DNA of 64,000 bases, from contig NC_081415.1 in NCBI RefSeq assembly GCF_030272615.1, positions 630,517,240 through 630,581,239 of the forward strand, written 5' to 3'. Below the pieces are notes generated by a model, which searched no databases, was not told where the DNA came from, and was given only the letters and a program-made list of their open reading frames with translations. This stretch comes from Cryptomeria japonica. Taxonomy: Eukaryota; Streptophyta; Pinopsida; Cupressales; Cupressaceae. Positions 24,231 through 35,705 of the stretch are shown here, in pieces. The position numbers and the translations under genes were made by a program. Position 1 is the stretch's first letter, and the number at the start of each line of letters is the position of its first letter.

Positions 24231-26209
24231 TGTTGGCAATTGACACTCATCCGGGTTATAGGTGTTGTCATTGTTGGCAACACACTTCATGGAAGATCCA
24301 GCAATCAAGGTAACCGACATTCACTTCACCGGCATTCAGGGAATCGACAGGCATGTAACCGACAAACTTGGAACTGGTATTATAAGGCCGACATAGGAGA
24401 TTGATCCGAAAAGCATGGAAGCAACAACGATCATATTGTTTCATGTTTATATTTTGTTTGGGCCGACATGTATCTTATCATTTGTAATATGGTTGTAAGC
24501 CGACATAAGGCATTTGTGTTTATTCATGTAATTGGGTATATAAGTCACTTCGGGTTAGGTCATTTTGTGGATATGGCATATAAGAGATGCGATAGGTTAT
24601 GTGATGGTATATGAGCGAGATCTTGATCGATAGAATGTGAATGTAATGATTTGCAATCAGTCTTGATTATTTGTCTAGAGGTTTGGGAAGCGTTCTAAGC
24701 CACCGGTAAGGGAGGTTACAGTATAACCGGTATAGACAGGTCTTTAACAGGAACTCATCCAACATAGAAGATACTCATTCTGAGTTTAGTTTTTGTTTGT
24801 AATCCAGTACTTTGGATCTGTAGTCAGTGAGGCTCCTTTTGTGATGAGCAGTGTGCCTTCCTGCATGTGTAGGCCCCTCTTGTAATATTTATTCAGTTGG
24901 CCAGTGGATAGTGTAATACCCTAAAAATGGTCATCTAAACCATGAACCCCTAATCTCGACAACATCACCAAGGTCCTAACCAAAGGCAATTAAATAAATC
25001 TTGAGCACACAATTAATTCTTTAATCATCAAATGTCACATGACAAAATTAATCACTCAATATTAATTAAATATTTATTTAATTAACTAAACCATTCCAAG
25101 TAAATCATTTTTAAACAATTATCTTATTTATTTTATTAAATATCCTAGCATATTTAATTAAATTAATCAATTTGCCATAAATCTTCAAAAATGGAAACAA
25201 ATCAAGAAAGAGGAATTGGAAATTATGAGCACAAATCTTCAAAAATGGAAATAAATCAAAAAAAGGAATTAATTGACCAAGAAAGAATTAAAAATTGAGA
25301 AAAGAAATCAATTGGAGATAATCTTGAAAAACAAATTAAAAATTGATAAATAATCTCAAAGAAAGCAATTAAAATAATTAAATCTTAAAATTGAATGAAA
25401 TAGAGAATAAATCAGTTTTTTCTGATTTTATCTTAATTTTAGTTCAATTTCCTTTAAAACTGAGAAAAGCATCCAATCACATCAATTCACCTAGATTGTG
25501 CTTCCTCTTGGAAAATCTTGACCGCTCATCATCATTTGATCTCAGCCGTTGGTTTCTTTCTGAATTTTCTATAAATTCAGGCTCTCATCTCTCATTCAAA
25601 AATATCCTGGAGAATATATTGTTATTATGCATTTTTGCTCTAGGTTCATTGAGAATTTGCATTGTCATTGCATATTAGTTAAATCATTTAGATCATTTAT
25701 CTCATATATTGCTTAAATCTTGTTAGATTAATCTTGCATCCATTTAGCTCATATTTATGCTCATATATATTTAAAAATCCTTCGTTTAGGTGTTGTCTAG
25801 TCACTGGATAGCTTAGCAATCTGAGAGCAATCTAAACTCGCATCTACTAGAAGGCAATGGGTCACTTTGTAATGGTTTATTATTCATTGATTATTGATTT
25901 ACTAACCATGCATCTAATGACTTAATTGAAGTGTTGTGTATTCCAGATACAGATACAGGTCCACTTTTCACACACACAGATAGATATTGTGGGTATTCGA
26001 TCCCACCGTGGTTTTTCCTCTTTGAGGTTTTCCACGTATAAATCTCTGTGTTATGGTGTTGATTCATGTGGTTGCATTGATATTACTTGTTGTTACTTTC
26101 TTTTATGTATATCGGTTATTAAGTGGATTTGTTAATAAGATTAAAAATATTATATCCGATAGAACACTGATTCACCCCCCCTCCATCTCAGTGTTCTTGG
26201 ATTCCAACA
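24231..26209 (+). repeat. 5' LTR of the copia-type element, split by a solo LTR
   Basis: LTR sequence is 24231-24911 plus 25984-26209, about 907 bp, matching 32897-33799. TATA box TATATAAG at 24537-24544. The interruption is the 1067-bp solo LTR plus one copy of its 5-bp duplication. Confidence 0.92.
24912..25978 (+). mobile_element. Solo LTR (family B, copy 1) with GATAG duplication
   Basis: Starts TGTAATACCCTAAAAATGG and ends CCACTTTTCACACACACA. Flanked by GATAG at 24907-24911 and 25979-25983. The sister LTR at 33560-33585 lacks it, so the insertion is proven within the window. Contains TATAAATT (25570) and a CTGAGAGCAA motif near 25821, both shared with the Tat 3' LTR at 14799. It has no internal region, so it arose by LTR-LTR recombination. 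Confidence 0.95.
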
Positions 26210-26211
26210 AT

Positions 26212-26223
26212 TGGTAGCAGAGC
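26212..26223 (+). promoter_or_regulatory. Primer-binding site (initiator-Met tRNA type)
   Basis: TGGTAGCAGAGC, two bases after the 5' LTR, one mismatch from the TGGTATCAGAGC typical of plant copia elements. Confidence 0.85.
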
Positions 26224-26288
26224 TTGGTGCCTCAGAATAAGTCTAACAGCCTGAGGAAGATCTTGTATCCAGAATCCATGGAGAGAGT

Positions 26289-27414
26289 CTACAGAAGGAA
26301 CTTGAAGTAGTACTTGAAGACTATGATGTTGAAAGGCTGAAGAACTTGAAGCTGCAAGATGAGTTGAATTCTACAAAGGAATTCATCCTTACCCTACAGG
26401 AGAGGTTATCATCTGCTCAAGCTAAAAGGAAGAATCTTTTACAAAATTTGGATGACGAAGAGAAGAATGTCCTTAAGAAATTATGTCATAAGTTGAGTTA
26501 GGAGAATAATGTCATGAAGAATGAGATGCAAGCCATGACCATGAGGATGTCAAAGGAAATTGAAGACCAGAAGAAGAATGAAGAAAATCTTGCTATATCT
26601 CTGAAAGACAAATCTAAGGAATGCATTAGGCTGACGCATGAGAATTATGTGTTGAGAACTAAGTTGGTGCAATCATAGAATAATGAGAAAGAGTTGGAAA
26701 GAATGGTGAAAGTCCTAAGAAGTGATCTAGATGCTGCAAATGAATACAAAGAAAATTTCAGGGTTAGTTCTGCAAGGCTTGATGAATTACTAAAGGATCA
26801 AAGAGACACTGGAGACACTAGAGGTCTTCGATTTGAGCATGGAGAAATATCTAGTACTACAAATCAAGGGAATCTATCAGACAACCAAAATCTGAAATTC
26901 CCAATAAGGCAACCCAATGCACACAAATTTAATGGTAGATGTTGTGTTTGTAATAAGTTTGGTCATAGAGCAAGTCAATGCAGGAATAGAGCAAATTAGA
27001 ATCATAATGCAGTTCCCGGTTAGTATTCAAATTGTAAAAAGTATTATCATAGGACAAAATATTGTAGAATTAATGTGAGATGTCATGCATGTGGAAATTT
27101 TGGACATATGGCTAATCAATGTAGGTCAAAGAATGGTCAAGGACTCAACAAGGAAATTGAGAAGAACAATGTTACTTGCTATGCATGCAACAAAATAGGA
27201 CACATTGCTAAATATTGTAGAAGCAAGAATACATTAGAAGGGAATGACACATCTAATGAGAAGGGGAAGAAAAAGGTTGATGAAATCCAGCAAGCTCATG
27301 CTAAACAATGAGTTAGGAAATTTGATGATCAACCAGAAGAGGCAAATTCACCGGTTACTCAACCGACAGAGAAGAATGTTCCTGCACCGGCAAGAAACAC
27401 ATCCGGTAACTAAG
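26289..27414 (+). pseudogene. gag: gag with coiled coil and three CCHC zinc knuckles
   Basis: One frame runs from about 26289 (no intact start codon seen) to TAA 27412. The N-terminal two thirds are Lys/Glu/Leu-rich with heptad character (RLKNLKLQDELNSTKEF, DEEKNVLKKL), likely a coiled coil. Then come three knuckles of CX2CX4HX4C type: CCVCNKFGHRASQC (about 26940-26982), CHACGNFGHMANQC (about 27081-27122) and CYACNKIGHIAKYC (about 27178-27219), plus a damaged knuckle between the first two. Stops near 26499, 26677, 26997, 27021 and 27309 each allow a CAG or CGA ancestor. It would be the RNA-binding part of the particle protein; the usual N-terminal capsid domain is not obvious. Confidence 0.75.
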
Positions 27415-27421
27415 GCATTAG

Positions 27422-27433
27422 CCTTAGGGGGAG
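27422..27433 (+). promoter_or_regulatory. PPT-like purine tract just after gag
   Basis: CCTTAGGGGGAG, 8 bp after the gag stop. The identical 12 bp follow the end of gag in the minus-strand element (53122-53133). A possible internal priming site, not demonstrated. Confidence 0.4.
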
Positions 27434-27781
27434 GAAAATGAATGACAGATTCTGCATTACCCCTAGTAGTGGTCTGAAAGCTTGTTTCAAATCTTGGTGA
27501 AGTCAGTTTGAAGGACATCCGGCATTGAGATAATGGATTTTGTATCTGGTATCATATGTCGGCATGCATTAATGTCAATAAGGAATTAAGGTTTTGCAAG
27601 ACAAAAAGGATAAGTTGCTTCATTTCTGATCACACAACACTCAGAGCGAAGCAGAGCGAGTTTAAGGCGATTAAGAGCATTTTCCAACGATTTCCAGTAT
27701 TTTCTGAGCGGATTTTCAAAGATTTTCATTGGCTTAGGTTGAGAGGTATTTTCTCTATTTTTCACCGTACTTTTCTTAATC

Positions 27782-30700
27782 ATGATGGCTTCTAGATCTA
27801 CTCCCGCTCCGGTAGATGTGGCTACCCTTGTTGTGGTGGACATTAAGGATTGTCCATGTCCGAAATTTAAGCAATGCCCTCAAATTACAAAGGTCGATGA
27901 CTCAATCAATGTATTTTCTAGGGTTCCTAACGAAGTTCTTTATGTGGAAGATGTGAGAGTATATATTCACTACACTCTGGAGGATCTGGGATCATTGGAG
28001 ATTAAATCAATGTACTTGTCCACTTTGTTGAATAAGGATGGATCGATCAAACCGGAAATTCTAAAGGATCAGGGTTTCATCGATATTCTGGAGATGCCTG
28101 AGTTCGAGGATGAGATGATTCAGTATGTGCTGAGTCGAGTCCATGGTGAGTTCATATGGCTTGAACAACCCTACAAAATCACCAAGGAGGTAATTTTTGC
28201 TATCACCGGTTTACCCCAGGTCAGATAGACACCAGACAAGAGGAAGATTCCGAACAATAAGGTGAACAAGCTAACCGGTGCCACCTTTGACAACCGGTCG
28301 ATGCGGATTAGCACCATCAGGGATAAAGATGTTCAATTTGAAAGCATGGTAATTGGATACAAGGTAACTCAATCAAACCGGTTGAACGCTATTTCTAGTT
28401 CCTGTATCTACTGTGCACACAAGATGGTAAAGGAAAATGTGAAATATGATCTTTGTCAGTGGATGTGTGATGAGTTGATTTCAGATTTGGGAAAGATTAA
28501 GGATAAAGTGAAAGGTACATTTAGGTATGGGAATCTCATTGTCTGTTTAATGTTTTTCTTTTTAATGAGATGCTGAGATCCGGTAAGAGGCAATGGGCCT
28601 TTGATATACCTGAGGAGGGGAAAAAGTGAGACCGGGTGACTAGGACCTAATCCCACTTTAGCCAACACATTGGGAATACAAAAGAGCCTAGGGAGATAGC
28701 TCACTTTGGCTACTTCTTATGAGAAAGAGAGAACCAAGGATTATCTCTTAGGGTTTCTATTCCTCTTGTTGTATGTGATGAGAAAAATAGGGTTTGATTG
28801 ATCAACTAGACTAGGAGATGAACAATGAAGCATATATGAAATAAAATTGAACAAACTTGTAGATCTGAAACTAAGATACTAAGAGAAGAGAAGGGGGAGT
28901 AATTTAGATGTGCACCTGATGCTGAAAGATGGACCAAACTGACTAGGACCAGGGTGCCATGCCCCTGTCCCTGATGATCTGATAGAGAACTGCAACTGAA
29001 AGGTTGAAATTTGAAGGTCCTGAACTTGCAACCTGCCAAAAATAACCTGAAAGTGGGGGGACCAAGGCACCACGCCCCTGTTCCTGATAGATTTGAGAAA
29101 TTTTGAGACTTTTGGGTGGTACTTATGCCTTTTCCTAATCTGAAACTCCTTCTGGGTACCTGTTTCTACACTTGCAACTGAAAAGAGAGGGTTTGGGGTG
29201 GCTATATAGAGTTTTGCCTTAGGAAAATCCCTGTGTTGGTGATTTCCACTTCCACAATTACCCTATTTGTATAGTAAAATAGTGTGTGCAAGACCCTAAA
29301 ATGAAAGCAAACAATCTAGAGCAACCCTAAAGAGTAAACCCTAATTGCTTAGAATTGACAAAGTAAATGCTCTAAATCATTGATGCAAAGTGATATAAAG
29401 CATGAATATTAATATGTAAATTGATGTAATGAAGCTCATGCAAAGACATGAAAATAACATGAAACCATACCCAACCCCTAAGGGAGGGGTACAAGCCAAT
29501 CGTCAATCGGTGATCTCCTATTATTCTTCAATGTCTTCAAGGCTCCTAATTGATGATGAATGCTTGATGAAATGTTGTTGAATGTTGTTGAATTTTTTTG
29601 AAGACTCCACATAGGCTTCTCTTTCACTACATAGAAAGCTTCTTGTGCTCCAAAAATATGCTCTTAGATTCTTAGATCCGATCCCTTCAAATGAAGAAAG
29701 AGAACTCTTATGTATGAAACCCTAGATCTTAATTTTGACTTAATCTCCTCTTTAGGCTGACCTAGGATTTGAATTTACTGCCAATATTTTGGGTTTAAGC
29801 ATTATAATATCATAGAATTATGCTCCCAAAATTTCAGGAAAAAAACTGAGGACCCTGTGCACTTTGCACATGGTCCGACCAACTTTTCACCAAATTTTCA
29901 GGGTCATTAGATATGATGATATTAGAGCAAATATCAAATTTAAAGCTGATTTCGAGGTGTTTTGATATGTGAAATCGGGCCTTAAAGGTCGAAATAGGAC
30001 ATAATTAGGGTTTATAATTTAATGATTTATTGGAGGAATAAAATAAAAAGGGGCACACTCAGGGTAAAGGGCCCAATTTTATGATGTGGGGAGTGATGAA
30101 ATATGACTTTAGATTTAATTAAATTAATTAATTAGAAGCTTAAAGGTAAATTACAATGCAATATGCAAACACACTAAGGCAGGTGTTAAGCTAAGTGTGG
30201 AATTGTACCACCCTATCAAGGGTGTACAATTACAACACTACAATACCAACAGGAAAATATATTAAGGATGTCTTGAGGAATTTGGGATAGGAAAAAGACT
30301 CCATTATGTGGGGTTATTTCAAAGCATTTCAGAAAGCAATGAAGAAGAGGGAAATGATACCTAAGAATATAGTTGACAAATACTCTACTGACATATGCTT
30401 CATGGTGAAGAAGGATGAAACTTTAATGGAGGCAGTGCAACCTAGAACTATCTGGGTTACTGAAATGGGCTATAAGGTTGATGCACAAATCTTGGATCTC
30501 TATGCCAAGATGCTTATAGATGCCCCAGTTGATGAGAAAGAGAAAAAAATTGGTATTGCAAAGCAGAAGGAATCTGAAGGTGGTTTCAGTAAGAAGAAAA
30601 GGGAAGGACAAATAAAGAAGGTTGGACAGGCTGTCCAGAAGATGTCCTCTGAGATCAAACAAATCATTGGTTTGGCAGAGACATCTCCTCCAACAGCTTT

Positions 30701-32603
30701 ACAAGCTTCTCCGAAGGTAGGAACTGGCAAGGGTATATCGAAGAGGAAGAAACTGAAGACCTTTATTGCTCCTGTTGAATCTAGTTCTGAGACTGAGGAA
30801 GAAACCCCGAAGATTCCTAAGATCTACATGAGGATTCAGAGGAAGAAGCTCGAGGAAGGGAAGCTGTAGAAAACCAAAGTCACTCCTCCGATAGCACAGA
30901 AGAAAAATTTTGAAGGAGAGGAAGCCTACTGAGAAAAGAAAAATGACCAAGGAGTCTGCTCCCACCCCTAGTAAGAAGAAGAAATCAGATTTAGATATTG
31001 CTCTAGAATCTGGTAAAAGTGTTAAGGTTATTGCTCCTCTTTCTGTTGCTGAACTAATTGATCAGATCACAAAAGATGGTATTTTGAGTAACATACAACA
31101 CTATTATAGTTATATGGATGATAAGGAACAAAAGGAGATTGAAGAATCAGTTTTGTTATACTTAGATATATATAAGAAAGCCTTACTTGAGATAGAAAAA
31201 CAAATACCAACAGATTTATATAACAAGTTAGATCCTAGGAGGTTATCGACTATTAAGGAGGATAAGCATATTAAGGTTCAGGAATTACTAACTGTTTGTG
31301 GTGCTATAACTGATGAAGAGATGTGACAGTGTCTAGATTTTGCTAACAAAACAATTTTTCAGAGTAGATGTCGACATGTAAGTCTTATGGTAGGGAGAGT
31401 AAATGAAATTGTGAAGGAAACACATGAGGCTTGGGTTAATTTCTTTGTTGATAAACCAGGTTTCTTTACATCACCGGATACACCGCCTAAGTCTGACATT
31501 CCAGACATCCCAGTTGATGCTAAGGGTAAAGGTATACTAGGTGGAGATCCATCGGTTTTGGAACGGAAAACAACTAAGGATATTCCTCCGATAGTAACAC
31601 TTGTACAGGATGTAGAGATCAACATACCAAAAGAAGACAATCCCCCTTCAGTAATTGATGTTGATACAATTGAAATTCATGAGGTAGAGGCTACAAAAAT
31701 AACTGCACCAAGTGGCGAAGCCACCGATGCTGAGGAGAAGATAAAAGATAAAATAGATCAGAAGGTAGAAGAGGATGATCAGACTGAGGTCAGGGTATCG
31801 ACACCTTCACCGGCTATTGGTCCCTCATTGTTGGTACTTGACTCATCCAGTCAAAAAGATTTTGGTCATTTTGAGAATAAGAACATTGAGCAGCTGAGCA
31901 GTTTTGAATTGATGTTTGTTGCAGCTCAGAGATTAAAGAAGGAAGGTTCAGAAGATAAGTAGGTTATTGAGCAAGCTATTCCAATTTTGCAATAGCTTGC
32001 ACCAGAATGAAATATTGATCAGGTAGCTAGTCCATCTGGTAAGTTGAAAGGTTTGACTAAGCGTATTGCAAAAAAGTATAAAACTCTTCAACAAGTGTCA
32101 AACTGACAGTTGGTGGAAAGGTATAATACAACTAGAAAGGTCACTAGTGATAATATGATCAATCTGACAAAGCTAAGTTGACAGAAGAGGTGACAAGGAT
32201 TGATGAAGCTCTTCATCAATGTAATGGCACATACCGGTCTTGCACTAACACAACAAAACTAACAATAGACATGGATAATAAAGTTAAGGCGGATAAGGAC
32301 AAGTTGGAACAACTTGTAATCACTTTTGATGGTACTCAATCATTGGCCAGCTCTGTTGATGGTGAAATTTTGTTTTTAGAGTTTGAAATTTCAGCCCCGG
32401 AGAAGGAAAAGGACAAATTAATCCGGCGGGCCAGAGAATTGAGAGGTTTGGTAAGTCCCCGGCTTAATACTTTGTCACTTCATAAGCGGGAATGTATGGA
32501 CGAGATGAATATGTCCACACCGACAACCCTAACAAAAGAAGAACTACACGCTTACATTCTGAACGGGTTTGTATCAATTTTGGGAACTCTAAAATCCGGT
32601 TGA
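27782..32603 (+). pseudogene. Long second ORF of unknown function, interrupted
   Basis: Remains of a protein of roughly 1000 residues. Blocks: 27782-28576 in one frame (ATG 27782; contains VNRLEQPYK-type core EFIWLEQPYKITKEVIFAITGLPQ and CQWMCDELISDLGKIK), then the insertion 28625-30251, then 30306-30869 (Lys-rich), 30910-31962 (Glu/Lys-rich, proline- and serine-containing linkers) and 32178-32603 (charged, possible coiled coil, ending EELHAYILNGFVSIL). Frame changes occur between blocks. The GLP motif after a hydrophobic stretch recalls the repeat-borne plant mobile domain, but the resemblance is weak and I do not assign it. No catalytic motif of pol is present. Confidence 0.6.
28625..30251 (-). 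mobile_element. 1.6-kb insertion in the second ORF, probably a solo LTR
   Basis: Interrupts the coding block between 28619 and 30257, with GGAAAA on both sides (28619-28624 and 30252-30257). On the minus strand it begins TGTTGGTATTGTAG, like the copia-type LTR start at 51912, and ends near GGTCTCA (28627). The interior is non-coding. If the LTR is strictly TG...CA (28627-30251), the 5-bp flanks do not match, so the exact left boundary is uncertain. Confidence 0.6.
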
Positions 32604-32730
32604 GATACTTATTTGGCATTTTTGAAAGGTGCTTATTCGGATATTTTCAAGTACATTTAGATCCGGTATTCACAATTTTGCTTTGTACAAAATTTCATTT
32701 CTTATTTTTTGCCCAGGTCTTTGGCATTAT

Positions 32731-32746
32731 TGTCAAAGGGGGAGAG
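32731..32746 (+). repeat. PPT-like tract near the 3' end
   Basis: TGTCAAAGGGGGAGAG. The same 16 bp occur in reverse complement at 51970-51985 in the other copia-type element. A further tract, TCAGGGGGAGC, lies at about 32790-32800. Confidence 0.55.
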
Positions 32747-32884
32747 GTGGATGTGAAAAATGTCAAGGGACATAAGAAGTAATGTATAGCTCAGGGGGAG
32801 CAGTCTTCAGAGATCAGGTTTTGGACAGGAACCGGTACAACACTTCAATGATCCATTTTTCACATGAGTGTTACCTTCAATGCC

Positions 32885-32895
32885 AAAGGGGGAGA
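32885..32895 (+). promoter_or_regulatory. Polypurine tract of the copia-type element
   Basis: AAAGGGGGAGA one base before the 3' LTR start at 32897. Confidence 0.85.
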
Positions 32896-32896
32896 T

Positions 32897-33799
32897 TGTT
32901 GGCAATTGACACTCATCTGGGTTATAGGTGTTATCATTGCTGGCAACACACTTCATGGGAGATCCAACAATCAAGGTAATCGACATTCACTACACCAACA
33001 TTCAAGAAACTGACAGGCATGTAACCGGCAAACTTGGAACCAGTAGTCTAAGGCCGACATAGGAGATTGATCTGGCAAGCGTGGAAGTGATACTGATCAT
33101 ATTATTTCATGTTTATATTTTGTTTGGGCCGACATGTGTCTTATCATTTGTAATATGGTTGTAAGCCGACATAAGATATTTGTGTTTATTCATGTAATTG
33201 GGTATATAAGTCAGTCCAAGTTAGGTCATTTCGTGGATATGACATATAAGAGATGCAATAGGTTATGTGATGGTATATGAGCGAGATCTTGATCAATAAA
33301 ATGCGAATGTAATGATCTGCAATCGGTCTTGATTATTTGTCTAGAGGTTTGGGAAGCGATCTAAGCTACCGATAAGGGAGGTTACAGTATAATTGGTACA
33401 GACAGGTCTTTAACTGGAACTCATCCAGCATAGAAGATGCTCATTTTGAGTTTAGTTTTTTTTTGTAATCCAGTACTTTGGACCTGTAGTCAGTGAAGCT
33501 CCTTTTGTGATGAGCAGTGTGCCCTCCTGCATGTGCAGGCCCCTCTTGTAATATTTATTCAGTTGGCCAATGGATAAATATTATGGGTCTCCAATCCTAC
33601 CATGGTTTTTCCTCTTTGAGGTTTTCCACATATAAATCTCTATGTTATGGTGTTGATTCATGTGGTTGGATTGATATTACTTGTTGTTACTTTCTTTTAT
33701 GCATACTGGTTATTAAGTGGATTTGTTAATAAGGTTAAAAATATTATATCCGATAGAACATTGATTCACCCCCCTTCTTAGTGTTCTTGGATTCCAACA
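32897..33799 (+). repeat. 3' LTR of the copia-type element
   Basis: 903 bp, TGTTGGCAATTG...ATTCCAACA. TATATAAG at 33203-33210. Retains the uninterrupted version of the site (around 33560-33585) that in the 5' LTR holds the solo LTR. Differences from the 5' LTR are mostly transitions by eye. Confidence 0.93.
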
Positions 33800-33801
33800 A
33801 C

Positions 33802-33930
33802 GTGGATTACAACTTGCTTAGTAATGCATGTATTAATTCGGATATGTGTGGATTACAACTTGCTTAGTAATGTATGTGTTAATTATGATATGTGTGGATT
33901 ACAACCTACTTAGTAATGTATGTGTTACAA
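33802..33930. repeat. 46-bp tandem repeat next to the 3' LTR
   Basis: Units start GTGGATTAC at 33802, 33848 and 33894; the third is incomplete. The DNA left of the 5' LTR ends GATATGTGTC, like the unit end GATATGTGTG, so the element may have inserted in or beside this array. Confidence 0.9.
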
Positions 33931-35230
33931 AACCCAATCTCTACTCTTCTCATAAAAAAAAAAGTCTAGAAGTTGTTGCTAGATGGAAAGTCTACACATT
34001 TGGACTTTGTCTTTTGATCAAAAGTTGTAGCAATTGTAAATCTTTGCAACCTCGACAATTAGTTTTTGTTAAACTATAATCATCCTTGCCAAAAAAAAAA
34101 TCTATAACCAAATTATTGGCTTTTTCCTAGTAGCTTGTTTTGGGCCAACACCAAGCAATTATGTGTACTAGAATTCTGCACTCCAAATTAAAGAAGAGAT
34201 AATCAAGAATTTTCAAGTTTATTGTTTTGTTTCAATGCCAAAAAATTATTCATTAATTTTTTAATTACTCAATCATTCAAAAAACTCTTAAAACAAACAA
34301 ATTAAATGCAATTATATTTCATTAATTTTTTTAGGCAAGTTGCTACCTTGGGGGTAGCTCCCTCTAGTGTGAACCAACAATTGTAGACCACAAACAAACT
34401 CATTGATTTCTATTTGAGGAGGAGAAAGTAAATCGAACATGGAACCAATGAATTTTGCATCCTTTTCCTTGTTGTTTTTTATTATTTCTTCACAATATAA
34501 TTCAATGGGTTTCTCAAAGTCTTGTTATACCTGACCATTATAATATTGATGACATCACTAATGAGTCCTTGCCATAGCAGACTGGAATATTTTTGTTGTT
34601 CTTTCATTGTAAAAGTGACCTAAGTACAACATCCTCATTCCAATTACTTCTTGAATCACCTTACCATTACCAAGGAATTTATTTTGAAAATCCTCTTAAG
34701 TTGAATTATGTTTAACATCGATAGACGTTCTACAATTGCATATAGGGGGTCATGCAATCCATGTACATAAAACACATGAACGTAAATCACATGAAAAAAT
34801 ATAAATTATAGTCGTTAAATATTAAAATGTTAATTAAAAAAAGTGTTGTTGTTGATGTCATCATATGTTAATTGCAGCTTTGAAAATCTATTTGTAACAA
34901 AGAAACATGAAAACATTAATGGTTTACAACAAAATCACAAAAAAACTCAGCTCAACGAAAGGGCCCCTTTTCAATATTTATGGGCGGTGATATGGAGGGG
35001 CCCACCCCTTATCACACCACACAAGGAATAGGCATTTGAATGGTCTTTGGTTTTCTTTCCACAATTTTGATCCTATTTATCTCACAATTTCAATAGAATC
35101 ACTTTTTAAATGCCTATGTTTTTATAATTTAATCAATATATTATAAGATCTTTTTATATTTAAAAATTATTTTGATTACTTAAAAAAATATTTATTATTT
35201 TTATCTAATTTAATAAATAATAAATAATAA
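33931..35230. other. AT-rich intergenic DNA, no gene seen
   Basis: Only short chance ORFs. No repeat boundary recognised. Confidence 0.5.
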
Positions 35231-35248
35231 ATAATAATATAAATATAT

Positions 35249-35656
35249 GGGGTTCACCCCATAGCGCAACGCTACAGTTGCGAGCCTCTCGTAGTGGAGG
35301 TCATGAGTTCGAAGCTCGGGACTTGGCCCCTCTCCACCCCCATCGGCCCCCGCCATGACCACCCCCGTCGGCCCCCGCCGTTCACTGCTGACTGTCCGTT
35401 CTGTTGACTTGGCCGGAAAGGTCATTCGCCGTTGGTGCACATCGTGGAGTGAGTGAATGATAAATTTGGAGCATGCTCTTGGTCCCCTCGATGCTGGTTG
35501 GTCGATTACTCTTCGTTCGTTGGTTAGGAAATTGACATCTGTGCTCTCAAGTTGTGTAGGGTGCTTCAAAGAGGATGCCTTGACCCTCGTTTTGGAGATG
35601 AGGTCCTCCTTGTGATCTCACTGGTTCATAGCTCCAATCAAAAAGCGCTTGGATAA

Positions 35657-35687
<31 letters not shown>
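35249..35687 (+). mobile_element. tRNA-derived SINE with 18-bp target-site duplication
   Basis: A-box-like TAGCGCAACGC at 35262-35272 and B box GTTCGAAGC at 35307-35315, spaced as in tRNA genes; a GC-rich body; and a 3' (AAT)n tail from about 35656. ATAATAATATAAATATAT occurs on both sides (35231-35248 and 35688-35705). Flanks are AT-rich, so part of the duplication match could be low complexity, but the exact 18-bp match at both boundaries is persuasive. Body about 405 bp, with a short internal GGCCCCCGCC duplication. Confidence 0.85.
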
Positions 35688-35696
<9 letters not shown>

Positions 35697-35705
35697 TAAA
35701 TATAT

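Larger units (their letters stand above)
24231..33799 (+). mobile_element. Ty1/copia-type non-autonomous LTR element
   Basis: Two LTRs starting TGTTGGCAATTGACAC and ending ATTCCAACA, an initiator-Met primer-binding site after the first and a polypurine tract before the second. The internal region encodes a coiled-coil/CCHC gag and a long ORF of unknown function; no protease, integrase, reverse transcriptase or RNase H motif is visible. Two later insertions lie inside it (24912-25978 and 28625-30251). The flanks (GTGTC left, ACGTG right) are not a clean target-site duplication. The first 200 bp of the two LTRs differ at roughly one site in eight, so it is old. Confidence 0.85.

Noticed and set aside
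35249-35330. A tRNA gene
   Set aside because: A- and B-box-like motifs are present, but the sequence does not fold as a complete tRNA by eye; the AAT tail and duplications make it a SINE.
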